Source of the DNA: Deltaproteobacteria bacterium
GTDB taxonomy: Bacteria > Myxococcota_C > UBA6777
Assembly: GCA_002731275.1 (NCBI GenBank)
Contig: PCBK01000090.1
Location: 1 to 54,315, forward strand
Direction: 5' to 3'
DNA: 54,315 nucleotides
The notes beneath the pieces were generated by a model, which was not told the origin of the DNA, ran no database searches, and saw nothing but the letters and a program-made list of their open reading frames with translations. Shown piece by piece: positions 35,641 to 44,052 of this stretch. The translations under genes were made by a program, and so were the position numbers. Each line of letters begins with the position of its first letter. The stretch's first letter is position 1.

Positions 35641-38600
35641 TTATCCTCCAAAGAAACGAACGAGTCTTGAGACAGCGCCTTGTGCGCGGATGTATGTTCG
35701 TGTTGTTGCATCGGAGATGGTCTCAGCGGCCTGAGAAAACTGTCGTCCGACCTCTTTGCCAAACGCGGTGGCTTTCTTCTTCACGTAGGAAGCGGCCTCT
35801 TTGACTTCGTTTCCGACGTATTTGGCATCGGCGAAGTTGATTTTGCCGTCGTCATTGAGATCTACTTTGTCATGTGCCCACTTGCCGGCCTTTTTCAAGC
35901 GGCTGATCGCCGCATCTTTTGCCTCTTTTGCGACACGGACACTCGCGTCAGCAGCGGCTTTTGCATCGGCAAAGTTGATCTTGCCATCGTCATTGATGTC
36001 CACTTTGTCGTGGGCCCACTTACCAGCCTCTTTGGCTTTCGTCGTGACGTACGTTTTGCCTTGCTTGATGGCGCGTCCTGTGGCGTCGATGCCTTCTTTG
36101 GCGAGGTCTCTGACCTGTCCGGCGCCAACGCTGACATCGGTGAAGTCGATATCACCATCTTTGTCGCGGTCTGCGACACGGTGTGCTTGTTTGTTGACCC
36201 AGGCTGCGCCCTCTTTGGCTTTGCCACGGGTCCAGGCGGCAGCGTCCTTGGCCGCGTCGACGGAGGCGTCAATCCCATCATCCACTTTCTCTGCCGTCCA
36301 GCGAGCGCCTTGGGCGATGCCACGTCCAACATCTTGGACACCATCAGCCAATGCATCGGCACCGTCGACGATCGCGTCAGCTGCGATGTCGAGACCTTTG
36401 TCTACAGCCTCCACGACATCCTCTGCCGTGTCTACCACTGCGTCTCCGACGTATCGTGCACCGAACATCAGGTCTCTGGCGGAGAGACGTCCGTCATTGT
36501 TCAGGTCTGCGGTGTCATGCGCGCGTCGTGCGACGTTGCGGGCACCTTGACGAAGTTGTTGGCCAAGCTGACCACGACTCTTTGCGTTCCCTAGTGAGCG
36601 AATGGCTCCACCGATCGCATCAACACCATCTTCAATTGCGTCTCCAACGACCTCAACTCCGTCTTCAATGGCGTCGATGCCGCGGTCGATGCCACGACCC
36701 ACAGCTTGAAGACCATCGCCAACAGCGTCGACACCGTCTTCGATCGCATCACCTACAGCGTTGAATCCACGACCAATGGCGCGCCCTGTGGCGTCGACAC
36801 CATCTTCGATTGCGTCGATGCCGCGGTCGATGCCACGACCCACAGCCTGAAGACCGTCGCCAATCGCATCCACACCATCGTCGAGCACATCGCCGACGGC
36901 GTCTGCGGCTTGTACGGAGCGCATTTGTAAGTCGAGAAGAGAGAAGCGGCCGTTCTTATCGGCGTCGAGTGCGCCGATGATACCATCAGCAGAGGACTCT
37001 ACGATGGTTCCGACACCGTCGATCCCACGTGCGGTTAATGTCGCTGGGTCGTTGAGCGTGAGACGATCATCGTTGTCGATGTCACCGGCTTCCTTGGCCA
37101 TTCTGGCGAGCTTGAGGACATCAACCTCGACTTGTCCGCCGATCTTTCCGCCGACTTTGAGGGCGAGTCCACCACCGAGACCGAGTTTGATCTTGCCTTT
37201 TTCGTAGCTCGCGACAAAGTCCCCTTCGATCCCTGCGCCGATCCAGCCCTCACCGATCGCGCGGAAGGTAAAGATCTTTCCGGCGCCAAGTTCGACCTCT
37301 GCGGTCGTTCGTGCGCCGACGAATGCACCGGCTTGTCCTTCGACGGTGGCTTTGGGAGGCCAGGGAGAGAGCGCGACACGTGCATAGGGTCGTGCATCTG
37401 CGCCGACAAATGCCCGTCCCGTGACTTTGACATGAAGGTCGACGAGCTCACCTGCGATTTCTTTTTGAGGGGACGCGACGATCAGCTCTCCCTCTGCACC
37501 GAGAAGATGAAGTCGTGCGTCTGTCGCGATGGTCGCGTCGACACCTTTGGTCGTGATCCGGGCGTTGCCCATGATCGACGCCCCGGCTTCTGAATAGACA
37601 CGTCCAATCCCAGCAGCACCGACACGTTTGGTGACCTTGGTGCCGCTCTTTGAGGCGTACTCAATCCCGGCCCGTGCGTCGATGCCTTCGGTGACTTGTG
37701 CGAGCGCAATGTCCAGCGGGATCGTGAACGTATCGGCCCAATTCTCTTTCTTGGTGGTTCCTTCTGGGATGATCGGTTGTCCGGTCTTTTTGACGACTTT
37801 GTCTTCGACTTTTTCTGTGCGATGGTACCCGATCCTATTTGTGGTCTCAGTGGTGACACCGTTCTCGGTCTCTTTGGTCCAGTGGTACTCGCTGCCCCAC
37901 TTTTTGTCTGCGCTCGCGGTCGCGTGGGTGTGTGTCAATGAACCCTTATCTCCACCGATGCGAAGCTCTGAGCGGCTGCCGTCTTTGTATCTGCGGGCCA
38001 TCGTGCCTTGCAGATCGACGTCTCCATCTTTGTAGATCAACCCACCACCGATATCCGTGTCTGGATCGACCTTGTGACGAGCGTGTGCGCCGAGGTTAAA
38101 GCGTCCCTTCGCGAAGCCGATGCTGCTGTCCATGTCCGTCTTGTCGTCGAACTTGTGTGTCGTCTTCGAGCCAAAGCTGAGGTCGCCATCTTTGTAACCG
38201 AGGGTGCTGTTGATATTGGTCTTGTCATTGACCTTGTGTTTGGAGGTCGCGCCGAGGTGGAACTTTCCACCGACGAAGCCAAGGTTACTCGTCACGTCGA
38301 GATCGTCGTTGACCTTGTGTGTGGTGTTTGTATCGATCGAGAAGCCTTTGTCTCCAAAGCCAATGTTGCTCTTCAGGTGGGTCTTATCATCGATTTGTGT
38401 ATCGACAGAGCTGTTGACGGTGACTTTGCCATCTTTGATACCGATCTTGTTGTTGAGCTTGGTGTCGTCGTTGAGTTGTGTCCCAAAGTCTGCGTTGACG
38501 GAGACTTTACCGTTGTCAAACTTCACATCACTCTTGACGTTGGTCTTGTCATCGAGCTTTGTGTCGACGGAGCTGTTGATGGTGACTTTGCCGTCTTTGA

Positions 38601-39576
38601 TACCGATCTTGTTGTTGAGTTTGGTATCGTCGTTGAGTTTTGTGTCGACGTCGGCGTTGACTGAGACCTTGCCGTTGTCGAACTTTACATTGCTCTTGAC
38701 GTTGGTTTTGTCATTGAGCTTGGTATCGACAGAGCTATCGACCGTAATCTTGCCGTCTTTGATACCAACTTTGTTGTTGAGCTTGGTGTCGTCGTTGAGC
38801 TTGGTGTCGACATCGGCGTTGACGGAGACTTTACCGTTGTCGTATTTGACGTCACTTTTGACGTGGGTCTTATCATCGATCTGTTTGTCAACGGAGCTGT
38901 TGACTGTGACTTTGCCGTCTTTAACGCTGACATCACCCTTCAGCTTTGTGTCATCATCGAGTTTTGTGTCGACGGAGCTGTTGACGGTGACTTTGCCGTC
39001 TTCGACGCTGACATCGCCTTTGACATTGGTATCGTCGTTGAGCTTTGTGTCGACAGAGCTGTTGACGGTGACTTTACCGTCTTTGTAGCCGACGTTTCCT
39101 TTGAGTTTGGTGTCATCATTGAGCTGTGTGTCGACGTTTGTGTTGACGGAGACCTTGCCTTTATCGTAGTTAACGTCGGTTTTGACGTTGGTTTTGTCAT
39201 CAACCTGTGTGGTGACTTTCCCTTTGGCGGTGAGGTTTCCGTCTTTGTCGTAGTCGAACTTGACATCACCCTTGGATTTTTTGCCAAGGTCCTGTTCGTG
39301 AGAGCCTGTTGCACCGCCAAAACCGTGTCTTTCGGAGGTCCGCTTGCACTCTGCATAGGTCTTAAAGTTTTTGGAAGCGTCGCGTAGACGTCCCCAAAAA
39401 GAAGCAGGTGGCTTAGGTGCTTCGGCTTGGGGAGTGAGGTGAGGGTCGCGAATGTCAGTGGTTGTAGGTTTCGCGACTGGGGCGTGGGTTGGTGATGAGG
39501 TCTTGTTGGTTGTGACATCACCTGTTGTAGGGATATGAGCGGGGATTTGTGTCCCGCCAGTTCGTCGAATTGGCAT
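35641..39576 (-). CDS. Giant protein with 27-residue beta repeats and Ca2+-loop C-terminal region
   Basis: 1311 residues from ATG at 39576 (minus), behind GGAAGGAAC. No signal peptide is visible; the N-terminus is Thr/Pro-rich. From about residue 110 to 500 there are about 15 tandem repeats of 27 residues, e.g. KVSVNADVDTKLNDDTKLNN..IGIKDG, with alternating polarity typical of beta hairpins. A ~300-residue region that is not repeated follows. The C-terminal ~450 residues alternate helical segments rich in AVGDGLQAVGRGIDRGIDAI with six loops such as DINDDGKINFADAK and DLNNDGRLSARDLM, which match EF-hand/dockerin Ca2+-binding loops. I recognise no family. It forms a pair with the TPR gene downstream. 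A secreted or envelope structural protein is one possibility, and no export signal is visible. Confidence 0.7.
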   Translation of the reverse strand: MPIRRTGGTQIPAHIPTTGDVTTNKTSSPTHAPVAKPTTTDIRDPHLTPQAEAPKPPASFWGRLRDASKNFKTYAECKRTSERHGFGGATGSHEQDLGKKSKGDVKFDYDKDGNLTAKGKVTTQVDDKTNVKTDVNYDKGKVSVNTNVDTQLNDDTKLKGNVGYKDGKVTVNSSVDTKLNDDTNVKGDVSVEDGKVTVNSSVDTKLDDDTKLKGDVSVKDGKVTVNSSVDKQIDDKTHVKSDVKYDNGKVSVNADVDTKLNDDTKLNNKVGIKDGKITVDSSVDTKLNDKTNVKSNVKFDNGKVSVNADVDTKLNDDTKLNNKIGIKDGKVTINSSVDTKLDDKTNVKSDVKFDNGKVSVNADFGTQLNDDTKLNNKIGIKDGKVTVNSSVDTQIDDKTHLKSNIGFGDKGFSIDTNTTHKVNDDLDVTSNLGFVGGKFHLGATSKHKVNDKTNINSTLGYKDGDLSFGSKTTHKFDDKTDMDSSIGFAKGRFNLGAHARHKVDPDTDIGGGLIYKDGDVDLQGTMARRYKDGSRSELRIGGDKGSLTHTHATASADKKWGSEYHWTKETENGVTTETTNRIGYHRTEKVEDKVVKKTGQPIIPEGTTKKENWADTFTIPLDIALAQVTEGIDARAGIEYASKSGTKVTKRVGAAGIGRVYSEAGASIMGNARITTKGVDATIATDARLHLLGAEGELIVASPQKEIAGELVDLHVKVTGRAFVGADARPYARVALSPWPPKATVEGQAGAFVGARTTAEVELGAGKIFTFRAIGEGWIGAGIEGDFVASYEKGKIKLGLGGGLALKVGGKIGGQVEVDVLKLARMAKEAGDIDNDDRLTLNDPATLTARGIDGVGTIVESSADGIIGALDADKNGRFSLLDLQMRSVQAADAVGDVLDDGVDAIGDGLQAVGRGIDRGIDAIEDGVDATGRAIGRGFNAVGDAIEDGVDAVGDGLQAVGRGIDRGIDAIEDGVEVVGDAIEDGVDAIGGAIRSLGNAKSRGQLGQQLRQGARNVARRAHDTADLNNDGRLSARDLMFGARYVGDAVVDTAEDVVEAVDKGLDIAADAIVDGADALADGVQDVGRGIAQGARWTAEKVDDGIDASVDAAKDAAAWTRGKAKEGAAWVNKQAHRVADRDKDGDIDFTDVSVGAGQVRDLAKEGIDATGRAIKQGKTYVTTKAKEAGKWAHDKVDINDDGKINFADAKAAADASVRVAKEAKDAAISRLKKAGKWAHDKVDLNDDGKINFADAKYVGNEVKEAASYVKKKATAFGKEVGRQFSQAAETISDATTRTYIRAQGAVSRLVRFFGG

Positions 39577-39711
39577 ATTGCGTTCCTTCCAGACAGATAC
39601 AGCTCGCGAGAGGTTTGACCTGCTCGCACAAAATGAGACCTATATTTTTATCACATCTCCCCACTGTCGGGCAAGACATTCAAAGGGAAAATACAACATC
39701 ATTTTTTTCTG

Positions 39712-39740
39712 TTGACACTCTTTTGAGAATACATTATCAA
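39712..39740 (+). promoter_or_regulatory. Promoter with Fur/Zur-like palindrome
   Basis: TTGACA (39712-39717), 17-nt spacer, TATCAA (39735-39740). An 18-bp near-palindrome, TTGAGAAT-AC-ATTATCAA (39723-39740; 7 of 8 positions pair), overlaps the spacer and -10, like a Fur-family site but with a 2-nt centre. The binding protein is inferred only from the pattern and from the metal-related gene downstream. Confidence 0.45.
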
Positions 39741-39834
39741 CGTTTGCCAACTTTTGAAGAAGAGCTTCTGTAAGAAGGTGGTTCTGCCACACATTTTTTC
39801 AAGTCCAGAGTCCCAAAACAAGACGGAATAGACG

Positions 39835-40269
39835 ATGCAACATCAACAAGCACCTCAAACATCTATGAATATCCAGCGCCCTCTCGATATTTCGGGAGGC
39901 ATTTTGTCTTTCTTATGCCTGGTTCACTGTCTGGTGTTACCTTCTTTGGTGGCAGCGGCTCCCTCGTTGGGTTTGCAGTTTTTCCAGGCAGAATGGATCC
40001 ACAAGGCGCTTTTGTTTGCTGTCCTTCCTGTTGTCGTGTTGGCGCTTGGGCGTGGGTACAAAGAGCACAACTGGACCGTCCCTTTTTGGGTTGGCGGTGT
40101 GGGCTCTGTGTTGTTGATTGTGGGTGCTTTTTGGGGACATGATTTGCATTTGGAATCGCAATTGACATTGGCTGGTGGTGTCTCATTGATTGTGGCCCAC
40201 AGCCTTAACTTCTGGGCCTCTCGCCAAGCCTGCGAAGCCTGTTGTCCTCCCGAAGGTGTCAGCGCTTAG
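39835..40269 (+). CDS. MerC-domain membrane protein
   Basis: 144 residues from ATG 39835 with a weak ribosome site (ATG 39868 is an alternative). Four hydrophobic helices, with a CxxxHC pattern in helix 1 (FLCLVHCLVLPSL), the pattern of the MerC family, and further His/Cys residues at the end (HSLNFW, CEACCPP). MerC proteins are inner-membrane proteins that bind and take up Hg2+ and possibly other metals; chromosomal versions without other mer genes often sit next to zinc-regulated genes. No other mer gene is present here. The CEACC tail is a plausible metal site. Confidence 0.75.
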   Translation: MQHQQAPQTSMNIQRPLDISGGILSFLCLVHCLVLPSLVAAAPSLGLQFFQAEWIHKALLFAVLPVVVLALGRGYKEHNWTVPFWVGGVGSVLLIVGAFWGHDLHLESQLTLAGGVSLIVAHSLNFWASRQACEACCPPEGVSA

Positions 40270-40278
40270 AGACTTAGA

Positions 40279-42000
40279 CTACTGTGTTTTGAGGTAGGCT
40301 GCGGCTGCGGTTTGTCGGCTCTCAATGTGTGCCTTGAGGGTCTCGACGGAGTTGTTGAAGGCGGCCGCGTTGCTCAACTGTGTGTATCCTGGTTGTTCAC
40401 CATTTGCACCGACGACATAAGGACTTATCATCGTGTGGACCTCTTTGATCCGCGCGACCAATGTGTCCGTGGCAAATGGTCCCTTCGCGAACTCTTCCAC
40501 GTATTTGTTGTAGGTCTTCCGATATTCAGCATCGGCGATAAGATGACCGAGCAGTGGCCACTGCGCAGCGTCGACGTTGGGAAGACCGAGCTGTGTCGCT
40601 GAGCGCCCTCCCCCTCCTCCGCCACCACCCATATTCATCATCACCATGTTGTGGTCCCAAGAGATCCACTGAATGCGATTGTTATCGCCGGGGTCTGCGT
40701 ACAGATAGTAGTTGTGTGTCATGCTCCCATAAGTGTCCCAGTGCACCATCAAATTGGCCATCGCGATCCAGCGTAGGAAGCGATCCACATTGAAGATCTT
40801 CTCCAGACCTTGTCGCCACGCCGCAGCATCTGAGCGATCAGCCTGAAGGTGCGCGATAAGTGCTTTGACATCGCTCCAATCGGCTTCATCTTCGTTGGTC
40901 TTTTTGACCATATCATCCTGCACAAAGCTCGCGAGTGCAGCACCTGTTCCATCGGGTTTGTAGAGGTTTCCTTTGTGGTTCTTGAATTGCTCTTTGAGCA
41001 TGGGACCATCGGGATCTTCGACGAGCGCATACAGACCAAAGTACTTGGAACCTTCACCGTGGTCGACATAGACTCTGTAGAATGCGACTCTTGCGACGGG
41101 GACGCCTGCTGCTGCGAAGAGTTCACGACCGATCAGATCGCGCATCAACGAGTCATCACTGAATCCATTGTTGAGCACGAGTTTTTTGAAGCCGTAAAAG
41201 CGTTGGTTTTTGATATCAGGGTTGTCGTCTTCAAATTTGTCCATGTTGAGGCGGAAGGGGATCTTGTAGCTTCCGCCCTTCCATGCGGAGCTGAGAGAGG
41301 AGTTACCTTTAAAGCGAATGCCCACATCGTGCCACGCGCGGCCTTCGTAAACGAGTTTCGCGGGGACATAAACAGGATCGCCTGGGATGAGATCGCCACC
41401 GCCACCGGGCTGTCCACCGGGTTGCCCTCCTGGTCGTCCGCTGACCATACACACAACGGCGTTGGCTCTTTGATCTTGGGTGCATGTCCCCTTCGTCGTC
41501 GTACCATTGATGGTGACTTCGCAGGCATCGCCTTCTGCTTTGTCTTTGCAAGCCTGTATCATCGCAGCGGGGTCGACTCCGCCGGGGCCTCCTCCAGGTT
41601 GACCGCCAGGTTGACCTCCAGGCTGTCCATTTCCTGCACCAAAAGTACCTGCGAGATTGGTCATATCATCCATCATCTTTTTCCAGTTCGCTGCGGATAT
41701 AGTGATGTCGATGCGGTGGACTTTTTTGAGTGAGAAGACGGTCTCATAGTCTGGCTCTGCATCTTTCCCGTGTGTCGCTTCGCTCCAGCCTTTCTCATCG
41801 ACAGTGGATGCGTCTGTGACTGTGGGTTCTTGTTGGTTGGGTTCGGTGTTTGGTTCTGTCGTGGACTCTTTTGTTGAAGGTTCTGTGTTTGTCTCTCCAG
41901 TTGTTGCAGGTGAACACCCAACAATTGTTTGGCTCGCGAAGAGCAAGAGGAACAGCGGGAAAAAGAGTATTTTGGCAGGGGATAATGTTCGTATTTCCAT
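40279..42000 (-). CDS. CotH-like kinase-fold lipoprotein
   Basis: 573 residues from ATG at 42000 (minus). The lipoprotein signal ends at TIVGC. A Thr/Glu/Pro/Asn linker (about 30-75) precedes a domain starting at VHRIDITISAANWKKMM. Gly/Gln/Pro repeats (GGQPGGQPGG, twice) and a CDKAEGDAC region interrupt it. The body has the CotH signature: GIRFKGNSSLSSAWKGGSYKIPFRL, LVLNNGFSDDSLMRDLIGREL, HNYYLY and IQWISWDHNMVM. CotH proteins are atypical protein kinases; secreted versions are common in environmental bacteria, and their substrates are mostly unknown. It is convergent with the MerC gene. Confidence 0.78.
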   Translation of the reverse strand: MEIRTLSPAKILFFPLFLLLFASQTIVGCSPATTGETNTEPSTKESTTEPNTEPNQQEPTVTDASTVDEKGWSEATHGKDAEPDYETVFSLKKVHRIDITISAANWKKMMDDMTNLAGTFGAGNGQPGGQPGGQPGGGPGGVDPAAMIQACKDKAEGDACEVTINGTTTKGTCTQDQRANAVVCMVSGRPGGQPGGQPGGGGDLIPGDPVYVPAKLVYEGRAWHDVGIRFKGNSSLSSAWKGGSYKIPFRLNMDKFEDDNPDIKNQRFYGFKKLVLNNGFSDDSLMRDLIGRELFAAAGVPVARVAFYRVYVDHGEGSKYFGLYALVEDPDGPMLKEQFKNHKGNLYKPDGTGAALASFVQDDMVKKTNEDEADWSDVKALIAHLQADRSDAAAWRQGLEKIFNVDRFLRWIAMANLMVHWDTYGSMTHNYYLYADPGDNNRIQWISWDHNMVMMNMGGGGGGGGRSATQLGLPNVDAAQWPLLGHLIADAEYRKTYNKYVEEFAKGPFATDTLVARIKEVHTMISPYVVGANGEQPGYTQLSNAAAFNNSVETLKAHIESRQTAAAAYLKTQ

Positions 42001-42259
42001 GTCATCGTACCTTTTGGGAAATGAATTGTGTTTAAGGTCTCTTGGTACGTGCGCATTTGTTTTGGGTTGTTTCAGATTTTTTTGTATTTTTCTGTTGAGG
42101 GAGTAGGAGGTCCCCTCTTTGGAATGTCGAAACATCGAGGATGATGGGGGTTCAGAAAGAAGGTCTCTTGGGGGAGTTTTGCTGGGAGCAGAAAGCACTA
42201 TCGGGGGACATGAATGCCCCCCAAGCGCGGCTTGCCAGCCTTGCTTTCCCCCTCAGTTG

Positions 42260-42290
42260 AGCCTCTTCGAGGCTACTTTGATTTGTTTTC
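42260..42290 (+). terminator. Terminator-like hairpin
   Basis: AGCCTC and GAGGCT form a 6-bp stem closed by a 3-nt loop, followed by ACTTTGATTTGTTTT. On the plus strand it would stop transcription entering the cas region. The same AGCCTC/GAGGCT arms occur, in the opposite order, at 93-110. Confidence 0.4.
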
Positions 42291-42511
42291 ACAGGAGAAT
42301 TCGAATGATCACATGGCGACTGTTTGGTTTAGGCGCGCCATCCTCGAAGTTGTGAGTCCTTCGCATACAATCTCACATGCTATGCTGAACTTTCCCCTTT
42401 TCAAGCTCTGTGGAGTTGGGTTTGTCGTGGTTCATTTTACCAATCGTCATCCTCGTCCAAAGAAAATGAGTCGTCACTCCACACTGTAGTGGAATGAAGG
42501 AAATACTTGGA

Positions 42512-42540
42512 TTGCGAAAGGTTTTTTTGCCGTGTATGTT
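42512..42540 (+). promoter_or_regulatory. Promoter of the WYL regulator gene
   Basis: TTGCGA (42512-42517), 17-nt spacer, TATGTT (42535-42540), four of six consensus matches in each box. It predicts a start about 37 nt before the ATG. Confidence 0.4.
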
Positions 42541-42583
42541 GAATGGAGAGAACAAAACAACCACCAATGACACGGAAAAATGA

Positions 42584-43567
42584 ATGACAACGAATAAAGT
42601 AAACGCCCCCAAACGAGCACTCAGACTCATGCAGTTGATGACCATTTTGAAGGTTCAGCCTGGCATTACTCCCAGCAATCTTTACGATCAACTTGGCATC
42701 AAAAAAAGTCAGTTTAGCAAAGATAAACAATCTCTTGAAGATATGGGGTTTACGTTCCGGTACGATCGAAGTCAAAAACGTTACGAAATCACAAAAGAGC
42801 CCTTCTTTCCATCGGCAGGGTTGAGTTTTCTTGAGTTGTTCTCACTGATTAGCGCAATCAAGCAAATGAGCGTTAAGGGAGATCATGCACTTTCTGCTTT
42901 TTCGATCGAAGCGATCCGCAAGATGATCGCAGCAACGCAAGATGAACGCACAAGAGAACTTCTTCGCTATGAACTTGAAGACACAACCTTAAAAAAGGGT
43001 TTTGGCTGTCACCCTGATGTCTTAAATTGTCTTTTTTCCGCAACAAAAGAGAGAAAGCGTGTCAAGGTCTTGTACAAGGCTCCAAACGACGAACCCAGAG
43101 AGTTTTTGTTTGACCCCTATGTTGTATTCTTTCGCAAACGTGCACTTTATGTCGATGGATATCGTCCTGATCCTATTGAATACAAAGGGTTCAAAACCCT
43201 TCGGCTTAACAGGATCGAGAGCATCACACAACTACCCTATGGATTCCCTCAGCAAGGTAACTACAACTTTCATGAACGTTGGGAACATGTGTACTATCTC
43301 TTCGGCACAAACACACCACCCACTACGACACGCTTTCGTTTTTCAGCAAAAGCAACCCCTTACATCAAAGAGATACAATGGCACAACAGCCAGTCCATCC
43401 AAAACGAACGTGATGGAGGATGTATCCTGACACTTCATGTCGCTGAACCAAAAGAAGCTGTTCGTGAGTTCATGGAATGGGGAGCTGAGATGGAGGTGCT
43501 TGAGCCAGAAGAACTGCGAATGTGGTATCACGAAGAGCTCCAAAAAATGCTCGCTTTGCATACATAA
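42584..43567 (+). CDS. WYL-domain transcriptional regulator
   Basis: 327 residues. An N-terminal winged helix (RALRLMQLMTILKVQPGITPSNLYDQLGIKKSQFSKDKQSLEDMG, about 10-55) is followed by a WYL domain (about 145-220; KRVKVLYKAPNDEPREFLFDPYVVFFRKRALYVDGY) and a WCX-like C-terminus with AVREFMEWGAEMEVLEP. Family members bind nucleic-acid-like ligands and often control CRISPR-Cas or other defence genes. The gene lies directly upstream of the cas operon, reads in the same direction and is separated from it by a 245-nt region with its own strong promoter. It is the likely regulator of that promoter. Downstream hairpins lie at 43569-43581 and 43620-43633. Confidence 0.85.
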   Translation: MTTNKVNAPKRALRLMQLMTILKVQPGITPSNLYDQLGIKKSQFSKDKQSLEDMGFTFRYDRSQKRYEITKEPFFPSAGLSFLELFSLISAIKQMSVKGDHALSAFSIEAIRKMIAATQDERTRELLRYELEDTTLKKGFGCHPDVLNCLFSATKERKRVKVLYKAPNDEPREFLFDPYVVFFRKRALYVDGYRPDPIEYKGFKTLRLNRIESITQLPYGFPQQGNYNFHERWEHVYYLFGTNTPPTTTRFRFSAKATPYIKEIQWHNSQSIQNERDGGCILTLHVAEPKEAVREFMEWGAEMEVLEPEELRMWYHEELQKMLALHT

Positions 43568-43619
43568 TCCCCTCATCGGGGCGACAAACAACAACTTTCT
43601 TTATGTTTAAATCACCAAA

Positions 43620-43633
43620 GGTGCGCAAGCACC
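43620..43633 (+). other. GNRA hairpin between the regulator and the cas promoter
   Basis: GGTGC-GCAA-GCACC, a perfect 5-bp stem with a GNRA tetraloop. A second small stem, CCCC/GGGG, lies at 43569-43581 just after the WYL stop. Neither has a T-run. Either could end the regulator transcript or serve as an operator. Confidence 0.35.
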
Positions 43634-43693
43634 ATACATACCCAAAGCGGAAAAAAAGGCAACTTTCACAACTGTAGAGATATACGACAAGTC

Positions 43694-43722
43694 TTGACGA
43701 AATACCTTCCTGTTGATAGTAT
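43694..43722 (+). promoter_or_regulatory. Strong promoter of the cas operon
   Basis: TTGACG (43694-43699), exactly 17 nt, TAGTAT (43717-43722): five and four matches to the sigma70 boxes at ideal spacing. Transcription would start near 43729, about 84 nt before the first small ORF. All genes to cas2 are then closely spaced or overlapping. Confidence 0.6.
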
Positions 43723-43812
43723 TTTTGGTGTCATAAATAAAATGTTGTATGTATTTGTGAAAAATACACCACAAAGCAGAGGTTTTGCTGCTTGTGGGAT
43801 GGGAACACAACA

Positions 43813-44052
43813 ATGAGAAAGCACCCTGAAGAACCAAACATTTACAAAGAGATCCTCGAAAGTTTCATTCAAGAACGCCGCGAAAAAGAACAAATGCGTT
43901 CGTTGAGAGAGGAAGTTGTCTACGAGATGCTTGCCTTGATGATCGATTCAAAGGCTTTTGAGACACACGAACAAAACCAAACAGAACAATTTCTTTTTAC
44001 CCTCATTTCAAATGGAGAGAGTCACAATGAGTATGCACAAGCCATTGACTGA
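43813..44052 (+). CDS. Small acidic helical protein at the head of the cas operon
   Basis: 79 residues from ATG 43813. The 3' end overlaps the large-subunit gene (start 44027) by 26 nt in another frame, so translational coupling is likely. The chain is rich in Glu/Arg/Lys and predicted helical (EEPNIYKEILESFIQERREKEQMRSLREEVVYEMLALMID), with no hydrophobic segment, signal peptide or known motif. I recognise no family. Candidates are a new accessory Cas protein, a regulator or an antitoxin-like protein; there is no evidence for any. Its position directly after the cas promoter, and the overlap, argue that it is a real gene. Confidence 0.5.
   Translation: MRKHPEEPNIYKEILESFIQERREKEQMRSLREEVVYEMLALMIDSKAFETHEQNQTEQFLFTLISNGESHNEYAQAID

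Larger units (their letters stand above)
42001..42583. other. Intergenic region before the CRISPR-Cas locus
   Basis: This 583-nt gap holds no convincing gene. It contains GGGGG/CCCCC (42203-42221) and AGCCTC-TTC-GAGGCT (42260-42274) followed by a T-rich tract, both terminator-like, and a TCCAC-N6-GTGGA palindrome just before the WYL promoter. The hairpins separate the CotH gene from the cas region. Confidence 0.4.

Noticed and set aside
36600-36900. Repeat-like DNA that could suggest another array or tandem element
   Set aside because: It encodes the helical GIDRGIDAIEDGVDAVGD repeats of the giant protein, with no spacers.
38204-39088. Long plus-strand open frames across the 81-bp repeats
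   Set aside because: They are antisense to the 1311-residue repeat protein and show low-complexity Leu/Ser/Thr-rich sequence typical of reversed repeats.
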